A DNA stretch of 64,000 nt, taken from assembly GCA_963971285.1 (NCBI GenBank), contig OZ020254.1, positions 4,340,001 through 4,404,000 of the forward strand. Reading direction: 5' to 3'. The notes under the pieces are model-generated. The model was not told where the DNA came from, searched no databases, and saw only the letters and a program-made list of their open reading frames with translations. This DNA is from Astropecten irregularis (lineage: Eukaryota > Echinodermata > Asteroidea > Paxillosida > Astropectinidae). Position numbers and translations under genes: made by a program. Below, piece by piece: positions 1 through 12,600 of the stretch (position 1 is the stretch's first letter; each line of letters starts with the position of its first letter).

Positions 1-17
1 AGTATTATAAGTAGGGC

Positions 18-250
18 TGTAAAGCATCATAAGTCCTATGATTGATAGTAAGTTACAATGAGTTTGGTGAAATCGATCCCAGGCTTGAGGCTAGGCTTGG
101 GGTTTATTTCGCTATCTCCTCATTTGAGGCCCACACAATGAAATGAATGGATTGGGCCACTTGGTGAAGCCGAAGAAGGCTTCAGCTTTGCCAAAAATCT
201 CAAGCCCTTCATTTCATTTAGGACACAAAATGGCGGTAGCAAAACGAATA
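18..250. repeat. Dispersed repeat shared with 57735-58010
   Basis: See the copy at 57735; shared blocks include atgattgatagtaagttac and atttaggacacaaaatggcg. The rest of 1-640 shows no exon. Confidence 0.4.
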
Positions 251-345
251 CCGAAATGAATGACTGCGTGTTCAGTTCATGGCAGACAAATCTTACAAAC
301 TAGGATCTTTATTTTTGTTCACTATTCTGACCCAAAATTTAAAGG

Positions 346-615
346 TCAGTATCATACTTTGGTTTTTGTCAAAGAAATACAGATTCATGGGCAAAAATAT
401 CAAGAAAGATCCAGTAACAGTCATCTGTGTAAATCCCAGTCCCATATGGTGCCCACATTTTGAGAAAACAGTGAAAAGTGGCCACGGTTGTTAAAAAAAA
501 TTCACGGTTGTTTAAAAAAATTCAAAGGATTTTTGACCGAAGATGAAAATTGTTTTTGATCATCGGTTTTACTCAATTCTGGATAAATACAGTATTTCAG
601 ACAGACAAATTACAA
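346..615. mobile_element. Family A MITE, truncated copy
   Basis: Family A elements are 300-370 bp, with terminal inverted repeats like AAAGGTAGTATCATACTTTG and internal segments attcatgggcaaaaatatca, aagatggtg and ggtatgtttctacc. This copy has the left half, truncated before the right terminus. Upstream of exon 1. Confidence 0.55.
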
Positions 616-647
616 ACTGTTTTATACAAACTGATTTGTTTCTCTAG

Positions 648-3600
648 GTCAGTTTGCAAACCGTTTTACGAAGCCCGGTACCTACTACTACTCTAGCGGT
701 CTTGTAAATGAAGGCGGTGACGTCTACATGAAAGGAATAGTTATAGTAAGAGAAGCGACTTCTTCCTCACACAGACTCAACGTTGAAGTGTCCGGACATA
801 CAGCACTGCAAGATACTAGTTCAGGTATTTTTTACTGCACTATTCTAAGAACAAGTGCCAGGTTAACTGGTAACTTTTGCTTGTTTTAGAATTTCATGGC
901 TGAGCTTGCATTAAAGGTAGTATCATACTTTGGTTTTTGTCAAAGAAGTACAGATTCATGGGCAAACATATCAAGGAAGATACAGTCACAGTCATCTGTG
1001 AAAATTTCAGTTCCATACGGTGGCCACATTTTGAGAAAATCATGAAAAACGGCCACAGTATTTCTGAAGTCTTTTCTCTTTTATTTTTGATCTTTTAAAT
1101 TTCAGGTGGAAATATTTTAACGGTTTCTACCAGCACCATCTTCATACCCTGAACATTATACATAAATTTGTGAACTTTTCTGTTTTGGTTTCTTACCAAA
1201 GTATGATACTACCTTTAACCCTCACCCCCCTGCATACCACAGCTTACCGCATGTGTGTTTTTTCCTGAGGTGGTATCCTGCATACCACAAAACACATTAT
1301 ACACAAAAATAATGACCTGAAATATTTGGGTTTTTTTAATGCTTGGAGTTAAAAGGGCCTGACGTTTCGATCCTAGCAGGATCAGCTGGGATCAAAACAT
1401 CAGGCCCTTCTAACTCCAAGCATTTATTATCATTGGACTAGAGTTTTTGTATGAGAAATTGAGCCGTCAAGGTAAGCAATGGATTTTGGTCATCTGATCC
1501 TGCAGGTATTTCGGCACCAGCGAGTCCGGACGCTTGTCCCGGTAGCAATACGACCATACCAGGATGTTACACTCCAGTCACACCGGGAGAGGATACCAGT
1601 CATTTCTATTTTGCCTATTGGATCTGCAGCACACCAGTTATCAGCAAAACAACCCCAAATGAGTAAGAAATGCTTTACAATTCTCATAATTTTCAAATTT
1701 AAGTCTCATGAAAATTGAAATTTATCTCCAGATGGCACAGCATTGATTAATACTATCATGAAAAACCATGTACAAAAGAAACTGACTGGATTTAATTTTA
1801 AGTCATAGAAAAGTGAACAAAGACAAATTGACTGGAGCGGGATTCGAACCAGCGGCCCCTGGAATAGCGTAAGCCTACCAGTGCAATACTAACTGAGCTA
1901 TCCAGCCCTATGTTGGTGTTCCTAATAGCCCGGTAGTTAATTATCTTTGTTCATTTGGCAGTCAAAAGCCAAGAAACCACTCACATACAAATAATCCAAA
2001 AGATCATTGAAGATATGCGCAGCATTAGCAATGCTGCAACCTGAGAAACGATACAATGGGAATAAGGAACTTAAGCTTACCCGGTATGTGGCTTGGATTT
2101 TGCATTTGTGAATTATTTTTGTTTTCAATATTTTACAGAGGCGATTCTAGCACGCTTGTGACAATCCAGGGATCAGGATTCAGCTCGGTCAGCTGTGAGA
2201 ATGAAGTTTACATCGGTGATTATTCCTGCATCGTCCAGACAAGTAGCAGCACCGAACTGACCTGTCTGATTGATCCTGCTGAGAATATGACGGTGGGCGA
2301 ACCCCGTATCGTGTCGGTTACCGTCAGGAATCGCGGCCTGGCTCTGAATCAGATCTTAAGCCCGGCAGAGCAAGGATTTACCCTGAAGCCTCAGATTGAC
2401 AGCATGTCCATCCATGAAGGATCGGTCAGCGGTGGCACAAAGATCACCATCACGGGGGTCGGGTTTGCCGCTGATTCTGCCAGTGATGTTTCGTTATGGA
2501 TTGGTGACAGAGCCTGTCTCGTTCAAACGATTTCCTACACGGAGATTGTCTGCATAACGGCCGACACAAGCACTCAAGGACGTCGGCGTCGTAGAGAAGC
2601 TGGAACGCCGGACTTGACACTTGAGATAAATTCACAGCCCGCCGTCTGCAAAAGTGACTGCAGCTTCAATTTTGACGTGACTCAGACCCCGCAGGTTGAT
2701 GGCATCACCCCGGTGACCGTCACAGGATCCAGTACCTCTATCACCATCACAGGATCAAAATTCTCGACCGATACAGACTCTGTTACTGTCGCCATCGGAG
2801 AGGTGGAGTGTATCATCTCCAGTGCTGCTGTGGGAGGAATCTCATGCGATGTCGGCTACGTCCCTGCCGGAACCCGGGAAGTTTTGGTGAACATAGCCGG
2901 AAAAGGGAATGCCATGTTCAGCGTGGCCAACACCGTCACGAGCACCAGAGCCATCAGCAGTATCTCCCCTAGTCTAGGTAGCAAGGCAGGAGGCCAGATG
3001 ATTACCATTTCAGGAAATGGCTTTGTAGTGGGAGATACGGTTGTTGAAATTGACGGACAGACGTGCGACGTTGAAACGGTGAGCCTTGCGGAGGTAACGT
3101 GCAAGACCAGAGCACATGATGCCGGATCGGTCAGTCTGGTAGTGACCACCAATGGTGGGGACTATCCCGTACAATCATATGAGTACTCAGATGCTGTTAC
3201 TCCAATGGTCAGTTCGGTCACACCACCTAAAGGTCAGTTGATACTCATTTGATTATGACCACTCGTGACAGTAAAGAATTTCAGTGTGAATCTTATCAAA
3301 TAGGTGTCCTGCCTTCTTTGACATGAATCAGCATCATAGTTCCAGTGTTGTTGTCTTCATTTTTGACTTACAGACACTGGTCATCAAGTTACATTTTCAC
3401 ACTTTTTCCAAGTCCTGGTGATGGAATTGCCAATTTCTGTGATAGAAAGTATAAAAATGTAGGCCTATTGGCAAAATTTGTCTCCTGAGACATTTTGGAA
3501 ATTTCTTCTTTTTCTTGAATTTATATTTAATATGTCATTCTGGGATCAAAAATGCTTACTACACTAAGAACATTGTTCACGTACCGGTATTTCCTTTTGG

Positions 3601-6600
3601 CAGTGGTCTATCCCATCTCCTTTTAACTAGTCTGACCGACAAAATTACTCTGGAAACTGATTCTAATTGCTTTCCACCTCTCTTAGGTAAAACCGGCGAT
3701 GTAGTCACTATCAGTGGTTCTGGTTTTGGCAGCGATCCTTCCCTTGTGACTGTATCTCTGGATGGAGCCTCCTGTAGTATCAGCAATCTGGTTGATGATT
3801 CCATTACCTGCACCCTTGGTGATCACTCAGCCGGCACTTACCGCTTAATGGTGCTCGTTGCAGGCAAGGGTCTGTCTTTGGGAAGTGTGGACTTGGAGTA
3901 TGAATTGATTCTGAGCTCCATTAGTCCAGCTGAAGGTGAGTCTGATTTCACCCAACATTAATATTGAATATAATGTCAATACAAGTAATAAACTGCTGCA
4001 AACTGCTCATCAACCAAAATATTGACCTGCTTAGAGTTGGGAGGGCCTGACACGTTTCGATCCAAGCAGGATCTTTATCGAAGGTGATAAAGATCCTGCT
4101 AGGATCCAAATGCGTCAGGTCCTCCCAACTCCAAGCTTTTTATAAATTTTAGGTCATTTTGGCTGATGACCTGAAATATATTTGTGGAGTTTGGAGGACC
4201 TGAGGTTTCGATCTTTGCAAGATCTTTATCGAAGGCCAAATGACAAGAGGACAAGAACATGCAAGTAAAGAAACACATACCAGTAAATGGATGAGAGGAT
4301 CAGAACAAAGGGGGACAGACTAGAGTGACCAGGGAAACAGGGAAAGCATGCAATAAGGCTGGGAAACCACAAAGAGATCGTGGATAGAAGTGGGCACATA
4401 TCATGGCCCTCCTAACTCCAAGCATAAACAACTATACAAATATATTCTACTGGGCTGCAAGAGTTCCTGATATGCTTCATAAACTAAAATGAAGAGATTA
4501 GCCTTCACTTTAGATTCAAATACTGATACAGATGGTGATTTCCAAATGTCCAATGGTAAAATTATTCCACACAAATCACAAAAGGTGAAGAAATGGGGCT
4601 TTTTTTTTCTTTTTATCATCAATTTGGCTTCATTGACCTCCAAATATATGTAGTATCAGGATGAGAATGAGACTTATTTCTATGACTGGTTTATACATTT
4701 TGCAGGTAGTCTAGGTGGTGGTCAAGTGATGTCCATTGATGGCACTGGATTTGATGACACTGTGTCTGTGTCTGTTTGTGACAATTCATGCTCAGTTATC
4801 AGGGTTGATTCTGCATCAGTCAACTGTGAAGTGCCATCAAATCCTGGTATGTTAAGACAATTGATTCACAACTACAATTATACCATTTTATGCTATTAGA
4901 TGTAACATCAGTGTCCTGATGATAACTAGAACAGGCTCGTCAAAACGTTCGTTGAGACCTAATGAGAAGTGCGACGGAATAAGAGGTGCGAAAGTACTGT
5001 ACCGATTTTCTTTGTTCATTTGGAAGTCAGAAGCCATGAAACCACTCACATACCGCTACATCCCAAGCATCATTTAAGATACGCACAGCATAAGCAATGC
5101 TGCTTGACTCGAATCCTGCTCCAGTAAATTTTACTTTGTTCACTTTTCAATGACTTAAAATTTATCCAGTTAGTTTCCCTTGTAGTTAGTTGATGATGTA
5201 ACTAATGTTTGTACACATTCAGCTCATGAGAAAGAAATGATACCAATAATGTCATAATCATACAACCTGGGGCTGATTTCACAGCCCTGCTTAGCACATT
5301 TGCTAAACATGAAATTTCTGTCTTAATAAAAACAGGATTAACAACCAAATTTCCATGTGCTGCGTATCACTTGTGATTGTTCTTTGGCTGTTGTTCGCTG
5401 ACCATAAATATCAAATGGAATGTTTAATGGTGGTTTGTTTTATTGAGCAAGATATTTCATGCTAAGCAATTTTTATGTGCTTAGCAGCTCCATGATATTG
5501 ACTTGCTATTATGTTTAATCTTCAGGCAGCGGTGATGTAGTTTGTGATGTTACTGTCTCCCTTGCTAGTGGTGCTACGGCCACAGATTCCGGCGCGTTCA
5601 CATACAGGACTAGTTTGACCCCAGTTATTGACTCCATTGAGCCTCGCCGTGGAGGTACAGCAGGGGGGACCAGGCTCACCATCACCGGATCAGGATTCTT
5701 GTAAGCTTTTTCAAGAGTGGGCTGGTGGATTCTCAGCATTTCTCTGGATTTGATCAATTCATAAGAAATCAATAGCCATTCCTGGATGATCATTATTAAT
5801 ACAGAACCGAGCCCAGGCTATTATGGGTTTCTAAAGGCCTTTTCACACTGTCCAAAATCTCGAGGTTAGAACCGGATCAAACTTTTTTTTTCAACTATTT
5901 TCACACTTGAAAAGTTTCAAACCCAAGCCAACCCTGGTAGGATGGCCTAACCGGATCAAAATCAACCCTGGTAGGGAGTAGGGTTGAAAATCTCAACCCG
6001 GTTCCAAACTGCATTTTTTCAACATAATCTGTGTCATATGAACAGGTTCACCAAAAATGTAGTGTGAACATTGCGTATCTTTGATCCAGTTCAAAAACTT
6101 GCCAACCTGAGACCGCGGTGGATCTGGTCTCAGCATGGATCGAAAAGGAGATAGTGTGAAAAGGCAGTTGTTAGGACCTAACCAATGTACCTTATCACTT
6201 AACAAGCTATCATTTACTCCTAGCATGCTTCAGTGCTGATGTGATTACACCAGCTGGCCAGGGGGCGGAAATGTGGCTGTAATCTGCTTCAGGGGATTGT
6301 CTCAGTTGAAACACAACATGTTACTCATGAATACAAAAAAACATGGCAATATGGCAAAAACCATAATAGACTGGGCTCTTTTACCATAATAAATCAAAAG
6401 ACTTTAAAGATTACTGAAATTGTTGAACGATTCTCTACAGTCTCTTAATTTCTGTTGAGTGAAAAATGTGCGATTGACGTCTTGCTGAACTTACCCAGAG
6501 TGCCGCCACCCTTCCAGGCAGGCTAAGCCTGTCTACTTGCTGTTCTGTTTATAGGCCCAATCAATTATGCTAATTACCTTCATTCTTTGTATAATTTGAA

Positions 6601-9600
6601 TTGACAGGGCTTCTGGTAATGTGGTGACAATCAGTGGCAGGGATTGCATCATTGAAACTGAAGCACCCTCACAGATCGTCTGCGTAACGGAGGCTCACGG
6701 ACAATCTGAAAAGACCAAAGTCAGAGTCAAGGTGGATCCCAATGGGATTGCCACACAGGTAAACTTCCTTTAACCTCCATGATGATAATAGTATAGGGCT
6801 GGACTAGGTCAGTTGGTACTTAGAGTGCTGGTCGCTGGTTAGAATCCTGCTCCAGTCAATTTGTCTTTGTTCACTTTCCAATGACTTCAAATTAATCCAG
6901 TCAGTTTCCCTTGTGGTTATTGATGAAAAATGGGCAAAATTTTCCGGTATCCGCACTTTTGACTTGGGTAGCTTACCGTGCATGCGCAGAAAAATTACCA
7001 AGCTGTCAATACTAGGGTCATGAGGGTACCCGACTCGCACTGTCCACACTGGACTTTTCATCTCAGGTAAAGTGTCTCGGGAATTCTTCCTGGGCAGAAG
7101 TTGGCCAATTGAATTGCCCATGTGGGTCGGGAAAAGTAACTGAGAGGTAGACTTCCTGAGACGTCCGCACTGGACTTAGAATGGGTAAAGTACCCAGCGT
7201 CTCGGTTACTTTGCCCCAAAAAGTCCATTGCAGACAGGGCTTTAGACAGAATTTTAATGGTTAGCAAATTGTTGTGCTAAGCAGGGCCGGTGAGATTGGC
7301 CCCAGCCTGGGGCCAATTTCATAAAACTGTTAAGCACAAAAATTTGCTAAGCATGATCGACATATCTGTCTTAATAAAAACAGAGTTAACAACCAAATGT
7401 CCACGTGTTGTGTATCACTTGTGATTGTTCTTTGACTGTTGTTCTCTGACCATGAATATCAAATGGAATTGTTAATGGTGGTTTGTTTTATTGGGCGAGA
7501 CAATTTTGTGCTAAGCAAATTTCTATGCTTAACAGTTTTATGAAATTGGTCCCTGATGTTGTACCTGATAGGACATATAGCACTAGTAAGCAAGTAATTG
7601 TAAGCTCCTGTCTCAACTGTGAATTCTGATCTTACCTTTGTAGACAAATGCCGACTTCTACTACATTGATGTGTGGTCATCTCATTACACCTGGAGTGGT
7701 AATCCACCGCCCACAGCCGGTCAGTTTGTTATAGTCCCTGCAGGACAAACCTTACTCCTGGACCAGACTACTCCAATTCTATCCATGCTGCTTATACAAG
7801 GTACAAGAAATAAAGCACAGGCTAAAATAATTAATAATAAAGATACTATCATACTTTGGTAGCATACCGAAACAGAAATCTTCACAGATTTACAAATAAG
7901 AAAGATTTGAGGCTTTGCACGGTGACAATTGGTATGTGGATCGGTTTGCCGAAACAACATGTAAGAATCGTTTGTACTTTCGCACTTGTATTTCGTTCGC
8001 ACTTCTCATAAGGTACGTCTCAACATTTCGACTAGCCTGCTCTAGTCATTATCAGGAGGAGATGTATTTATAACTTACAGGGTATAAAGATGGTGATGGT
8101 AGATTATCGTTCAAGTCTGCCTGAAATGCTGTATTTATATCATGATTTTCAAAATACCGTTTTCAAGTTTTTCACTGTTCTCTCAAAATGTGGGCACCGT
8201 ATGGTACTGGAAATTTCACAGATGATGACTGTTACTGTATCTTTCGTGATGTTTTTGCCCTTGCATCTGCATTTCTTTGACAAAAACCAAAGTATGATAT
8301 TACCTTTAATCAAAGCTCATGCTACATTCTGTGTGGATATATTATTCAGTATTGTATCTTGAATTAAGTAAGAAACAAGCTGAGTGTCCTTATAATACTT
8401 TCTTTTTCAAGGTGGTTCGTTGATTTTTGACGAGAAAGACCTAGAGCTTCACGCTGAGAACATTCTGATAGTTGACGGAGGATTACTACAGATTGGTACA
8501 GAGGAGGAACCATTCCAGCACCAAGCTACGATCACGATGCACGGCCACGTGCGATCCACTGAGCTGCCTCTGTTTGGTGCCAAGACTCTAGCTATCAGGA
8601 ATGGAACCTTGGACCTGCATGGTGAGATACAAGTAGGCCTACTCCAAAGTAAACAATTTGTCCTAAACAGCATATCTAGGGATAATCAGCTATTAGTGCT
8701 CGACGGTGCACAATGTTGGTTTAAGTGTTCGATGGCTCACGATGTTGGTTGAAAGGTAGCGACGTTTCGGCTGCAGACTTAATAGCCTTTATCAAGCTCG
8801 AGAAAGTCTAGCAGTCTGCAGCCGAAATGTCGCTACCTTTCAACCAACATCGTGAGCCATCGAGCACATAGCTTCTTACCAATTTTCACAATAAACAACC
8901 TCTTTTCTAGTATGGATGATATTTCAGGGTAGGCATGGGACTTGAGAATCTCGATCACTACTATGCACCTCACCTGGCTATTGGATGCATGTACAGCAGT
9001 TTTATTACTGTCAAGTAATAGAGAGATGGAGTGAAACCTTAATTCAGCGACACTTTCTTAGTCAAATTAAAGAGAGTCTGAAAGATTTAAGTGCTAGCTA
9101 TTGGTACCAGGGGCCAATTTCATAAAACTGTTAAGCACAAACATTTGCTTAGCACAAAAATGTCTCGGCCAATAAAACAAACCACCATTGAAAATTCCAT
9201 TTGATATTCATGGTCAGCGAACAACAACCAAAGAACAATCACAAGTGATACACAACACATGGAAATTTGGTTGTTAACCCTGTTTTTATTAAGACAGAAA
9301 TGTCATGCTTAGCCAATTTTTGTGCTTAACAGTTTTATGAAATTGGCCCCTGCTTGCAAGCTCTTGAAGTAATTTTTGTTAAGGAAACTGCTTTTTATTA
9401 ACTGAAAGACTTAAAAGATTTCAACTTGTTCTATCAGGGCAACGGATCCCAGTCACTTGGACTCGCCTAGCAGAGACAGCAGTCCAGGGAGCAGTCACGA
9501 TTAGAGTTGAGCATGAGGTGACGTGGAAGGCTGGGGATGAGGTGGTCATTGCTACCACTGGATACCGACATAGCCTTTATGAGAATGAAAAAGTTACTCT

Positions 9601-12600
9601 TACTGGTAGGTTTGTTGTTTGTGACCATCACGCTAGTAGATATCATTAAAGGTACTTTGGTCGCATACCAATACAGATAACTTACAGGGTATGAAGATAG
9701 TGATGATGGTAGAAACATACCGTGAATTGTTCTGTCTGAAATGATGTATTGTTCCAGAAAAGAGTACAACCAAAGACCAAAAACAGTTTTGATCTCGGGG
9801 TGAGATCAAAACTCCTGTGAATGGATTTTAAAATACCATTTTCTCAAAAAGTAGGCACCGTATGAGACTGGAAATTTCACAGATCTATATATTTCTTGAT
9901 ATTTTTGCCCATGAGTCTGCATTTCTTTGACAAAAACCAAAGTATGGAGCTACCTTTTAGGGACATCCATAAGAGTTTTGAACAAAGAATCAAAGTTTTG
10001 TTCAAGGAGTCAAGATTCAAGAGAGTGTAATCAAGACAGGAGTCTCGTCTAGGATTTCATGAAGGTCAACTGAAGATCAAGTCTTGTCCTCCTATAATAC
10101 ACAGGCGTGTCATCAGATGGAAGAGATTTGACTTTCACACCAGCTCTGAGATACGACCACTTTGGTATCAGTCAGGTCATCGATGGCGTCGAGCTTGAAA
10201 TGCGTGCTGAGGTGGGACTGTTAACGCGTAATGTCAAAGTCCGTGGATCAGTTCAAGAGGAATGGCTTGAAGACTACGACGCCTGTCCAGAAGACTTCAA
10301 CACAGGTTCGTGGTGAAAATTCCTCCAAAATGCTTGGAGTTAGGAGGACCTGATGTTTCGATCCTAGCAGGATCTTTCTCAAAAGCCTTTGAGAATGTAC
10401 TCTGTAGAATTTGTGTTGTAACCTCACAGTTTCTCTGGCAAACTTTGGTAGATTGAATTTGTGTGTTTATATTTTCTTTTTGAAATTTTGCCTCAATGTC
10501 TGGCTATATTTGGTATCTGGCTTCTACCCATAGTGGCCTGCAAAGTGGCCACTATAAGCCTTTCATGAGTTAAAATTGAACAATTTCTGGTACACTGACT
10601 TCCTTCTCTGTACGTAACATAAAAACCTGAACTCTCCAGACCAAAGACACTGTTGCTATGTCATAATGATTTGATGCAAGCTTTTGCGTAGTTACATAAT
10701 AGCTATAGCTAGATGTCTTGCACCAATGTACTGTTCAAAATGGATACGAATGGCACAGAGGAACCAGTCCAGTCCAGAGATGGGTATCGCTATGCATAAG
10801 CTTGCCCCGAATCATGTGATATAGCAACAGTCTTTAGTCTGGGAAATTCAAATGGGTGTTTATGTGATATGAAAGAAGTATGTGCATCAGTTACTGTTGA
10901 GATTTAACTCGCATATATATGGCTTATATTCTGCATTCTTAACTCACTCGTTGCGCTTGATATTTTCAGGTCAGTTTGCTACTCAGACATGCTTCCTGGG
11001 CAAACTGGGAGAGGAGACGGGAAGCGACCAGTTCGGCTCCCAGATCATGTTCTTTGCCGTTGAAGAGCAACAGATCAAAGGTCGCATCGAGTATGTAGAG
11101 GTCACCCACGCGGGTCAAGCTTTTCGGCTGGGCCGCTACCCTATCCACTTCCACATGAGCGGTGACGTGACCGGTTCATATGTCCGCGGCTGTGGTATCC
11201 ACAACACCTTCAATCGTGCTGTGACGATTCACGGGACGCACAATCTTCACGTTGAGCATAATGTGGCCTATGAAATCATGGGTCATGCCTTCTTTATGGA
11301 GGACGGTATTGAGACGGGGAACACCATCGAGTACAATCTCGGCATGTACGTCCGTCCAAGTAGCAGCTTGTTGAACGTAGACATCACTCCGGCTGCCTTC
11401 TGGATTACAAATCCGGATAACATCGTCAGGCACAACGCAGCGGCGGGAGGCTCACATTTTGGATTCTGGTACAACATGCCCACCCACCCTGAGGGTCCTT
11501 CCTTCACGCCATCCATCTGCCCTCGCAATGTCCCATTGAGGGAGTTCCGAAACAACACAGCTCATGCCCAGGGCTGGTATGGCCTTTGGGTTTTCCCGAC
11601 GTACCATCCTAAACAGGGTGGCGGCTGCAGTGCCCAGGTGGATGAACCGGCTATATTTGACTCCCTTTATGCCTGGGAGACAGAGAGAGGCGCGGAGGCC
11701 GTTGAAGTCGGTGCCGTCCAGTTCCACAACTTTGTCATCTCAGATGCAGAAATGGCAGGAGTGGAGTACCAGCAGACCATGGCCCCATGGGGTGAAGATG
11801 GAGCTTTGATCAAGGATCTTGTGGTGGTTGCTTACAGTCAGATATCGGAGGCCAGAAAAGCAAAGGAGTGCACAGAGGCGGGCATCAGGGGTCCGCAGCT
11901 GGAAGGACTGACCGTCCACGGAGCTAAATTCATCAACTTTGACCAGGACCGCTGCGCAGCACTGGCTTACTGCTCCAAGTGCAGAATCAATCAAGGAGGT
12001 TACTCTGTGCGTCTCAAGGGTCTGGAGTTTTTCAACTCTCCGAATAAAGCCGCCTTCGAGTGGGAGCATGAGTGCTGGTTTGAGGATCTGGATGGATCAC
12101 TGACTGGTACCCCCAACCACATCGTCCTCCCGAGCAATCCCAATCTTCCTCCAGCCGCATGCAGTGCAGATGCCAGCTACAGCCTGGGTCTAGTACCGGG
12201 TTCCTCCTGCGATGACACCGTCCATCTCCATCGTCTTGCATTCAATAATGCATCACCCTCCTCATTGCTCAGGAAATCAGCACTCTTCACCAACGCCCAC
12301 GGGACTTCGGTCGTTCCATATCTATTGGAACGCCTGACACATCCCGAAGGCTGGATGGTAACTCTGATCAATGGAGAGAATTATAACATGAGCTTTCAGG
12401 ATGTGGGCCAAGTCACCAACACCACCTACGATGCAACCTTCTACGGCTACAAGGACGGGGACTATGTGCTTATCAGTCACGTGTTTACCCAGATCCCAGA
12501 CAGCTTTGCTATCAACGGTCAGATTCGCAACTCGACGGAGAATGTTCCAACTTATGAAGGCAACCAAAATGCAGACTTTCATTTTGAAGAGGAGACCCGG

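Larger units (their letters stand above)
648..1662 (+). other. PKHD1L1-like exons 1-2: cupredoxin-like segment
   Basis: Two exons (648-824, 1506-1662; residues 1-111). The first reads [18 protein letters not shown] and then VYMKGIVIV, a pattern resembling cupredoxin-like beta-sandwiches (F-x-x-PG-x-Y-Y and a late M-x-G-x-I-x-V strand). The second has four cysteines. The exon chain enters in phase 1, so at least one further coding exon lies upstream of 648. The cupredoxin label is inference; coding status is firm. Confidence 0.75.
2139..6758 (+). other. PKHD1L1-like exons 3-7: seven IPT/TIG repeats
   Basis: Residues 112-715. Each repeat has the IPT/TIG signature (I-x-x-I-x-P-x-x-G-x-x-x-G-G-x-x-x-T-I-x-G-x-G-F, then a Cys pair around V-x-I-G-x-x-x-C and a closing C). 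Examples are [24 protein letters not shown] and [12 protein letters not shown]. Exon 3 (1094 bp) holds four repeats without introns; the rest are split over exons 4-7. Exon 3 also encodes five consecutive arginines at 2581-2595 inside a loop. IPT domains are immunoglobulin-like folds of receptor ectodomains. Confidence 0.92.
7644..9605 (+). other. PKHD1L1-like exons 8-10: first G8 domain
   Basis: Residues 716-893 in exons 7644-7800, 8412-8621 and 9438-9605. The domain opens with [20 protein letters not shown] and [10 protein letters not shown], the W-S-G-x-x-P-x-x-G-x-x-V-x-I-P-x-G start of G8 domains, and continues with the conserved glycine-bearing strands [10 protein letters not shown] and [17 protein letters not shown]. 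The third exon carries IPVTWTRL and [14 protein letters not shown], typical of the segment after G8 in PKHD1, PKHD1L1, CEMIP and TMEM2. Confidence 0.93.
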
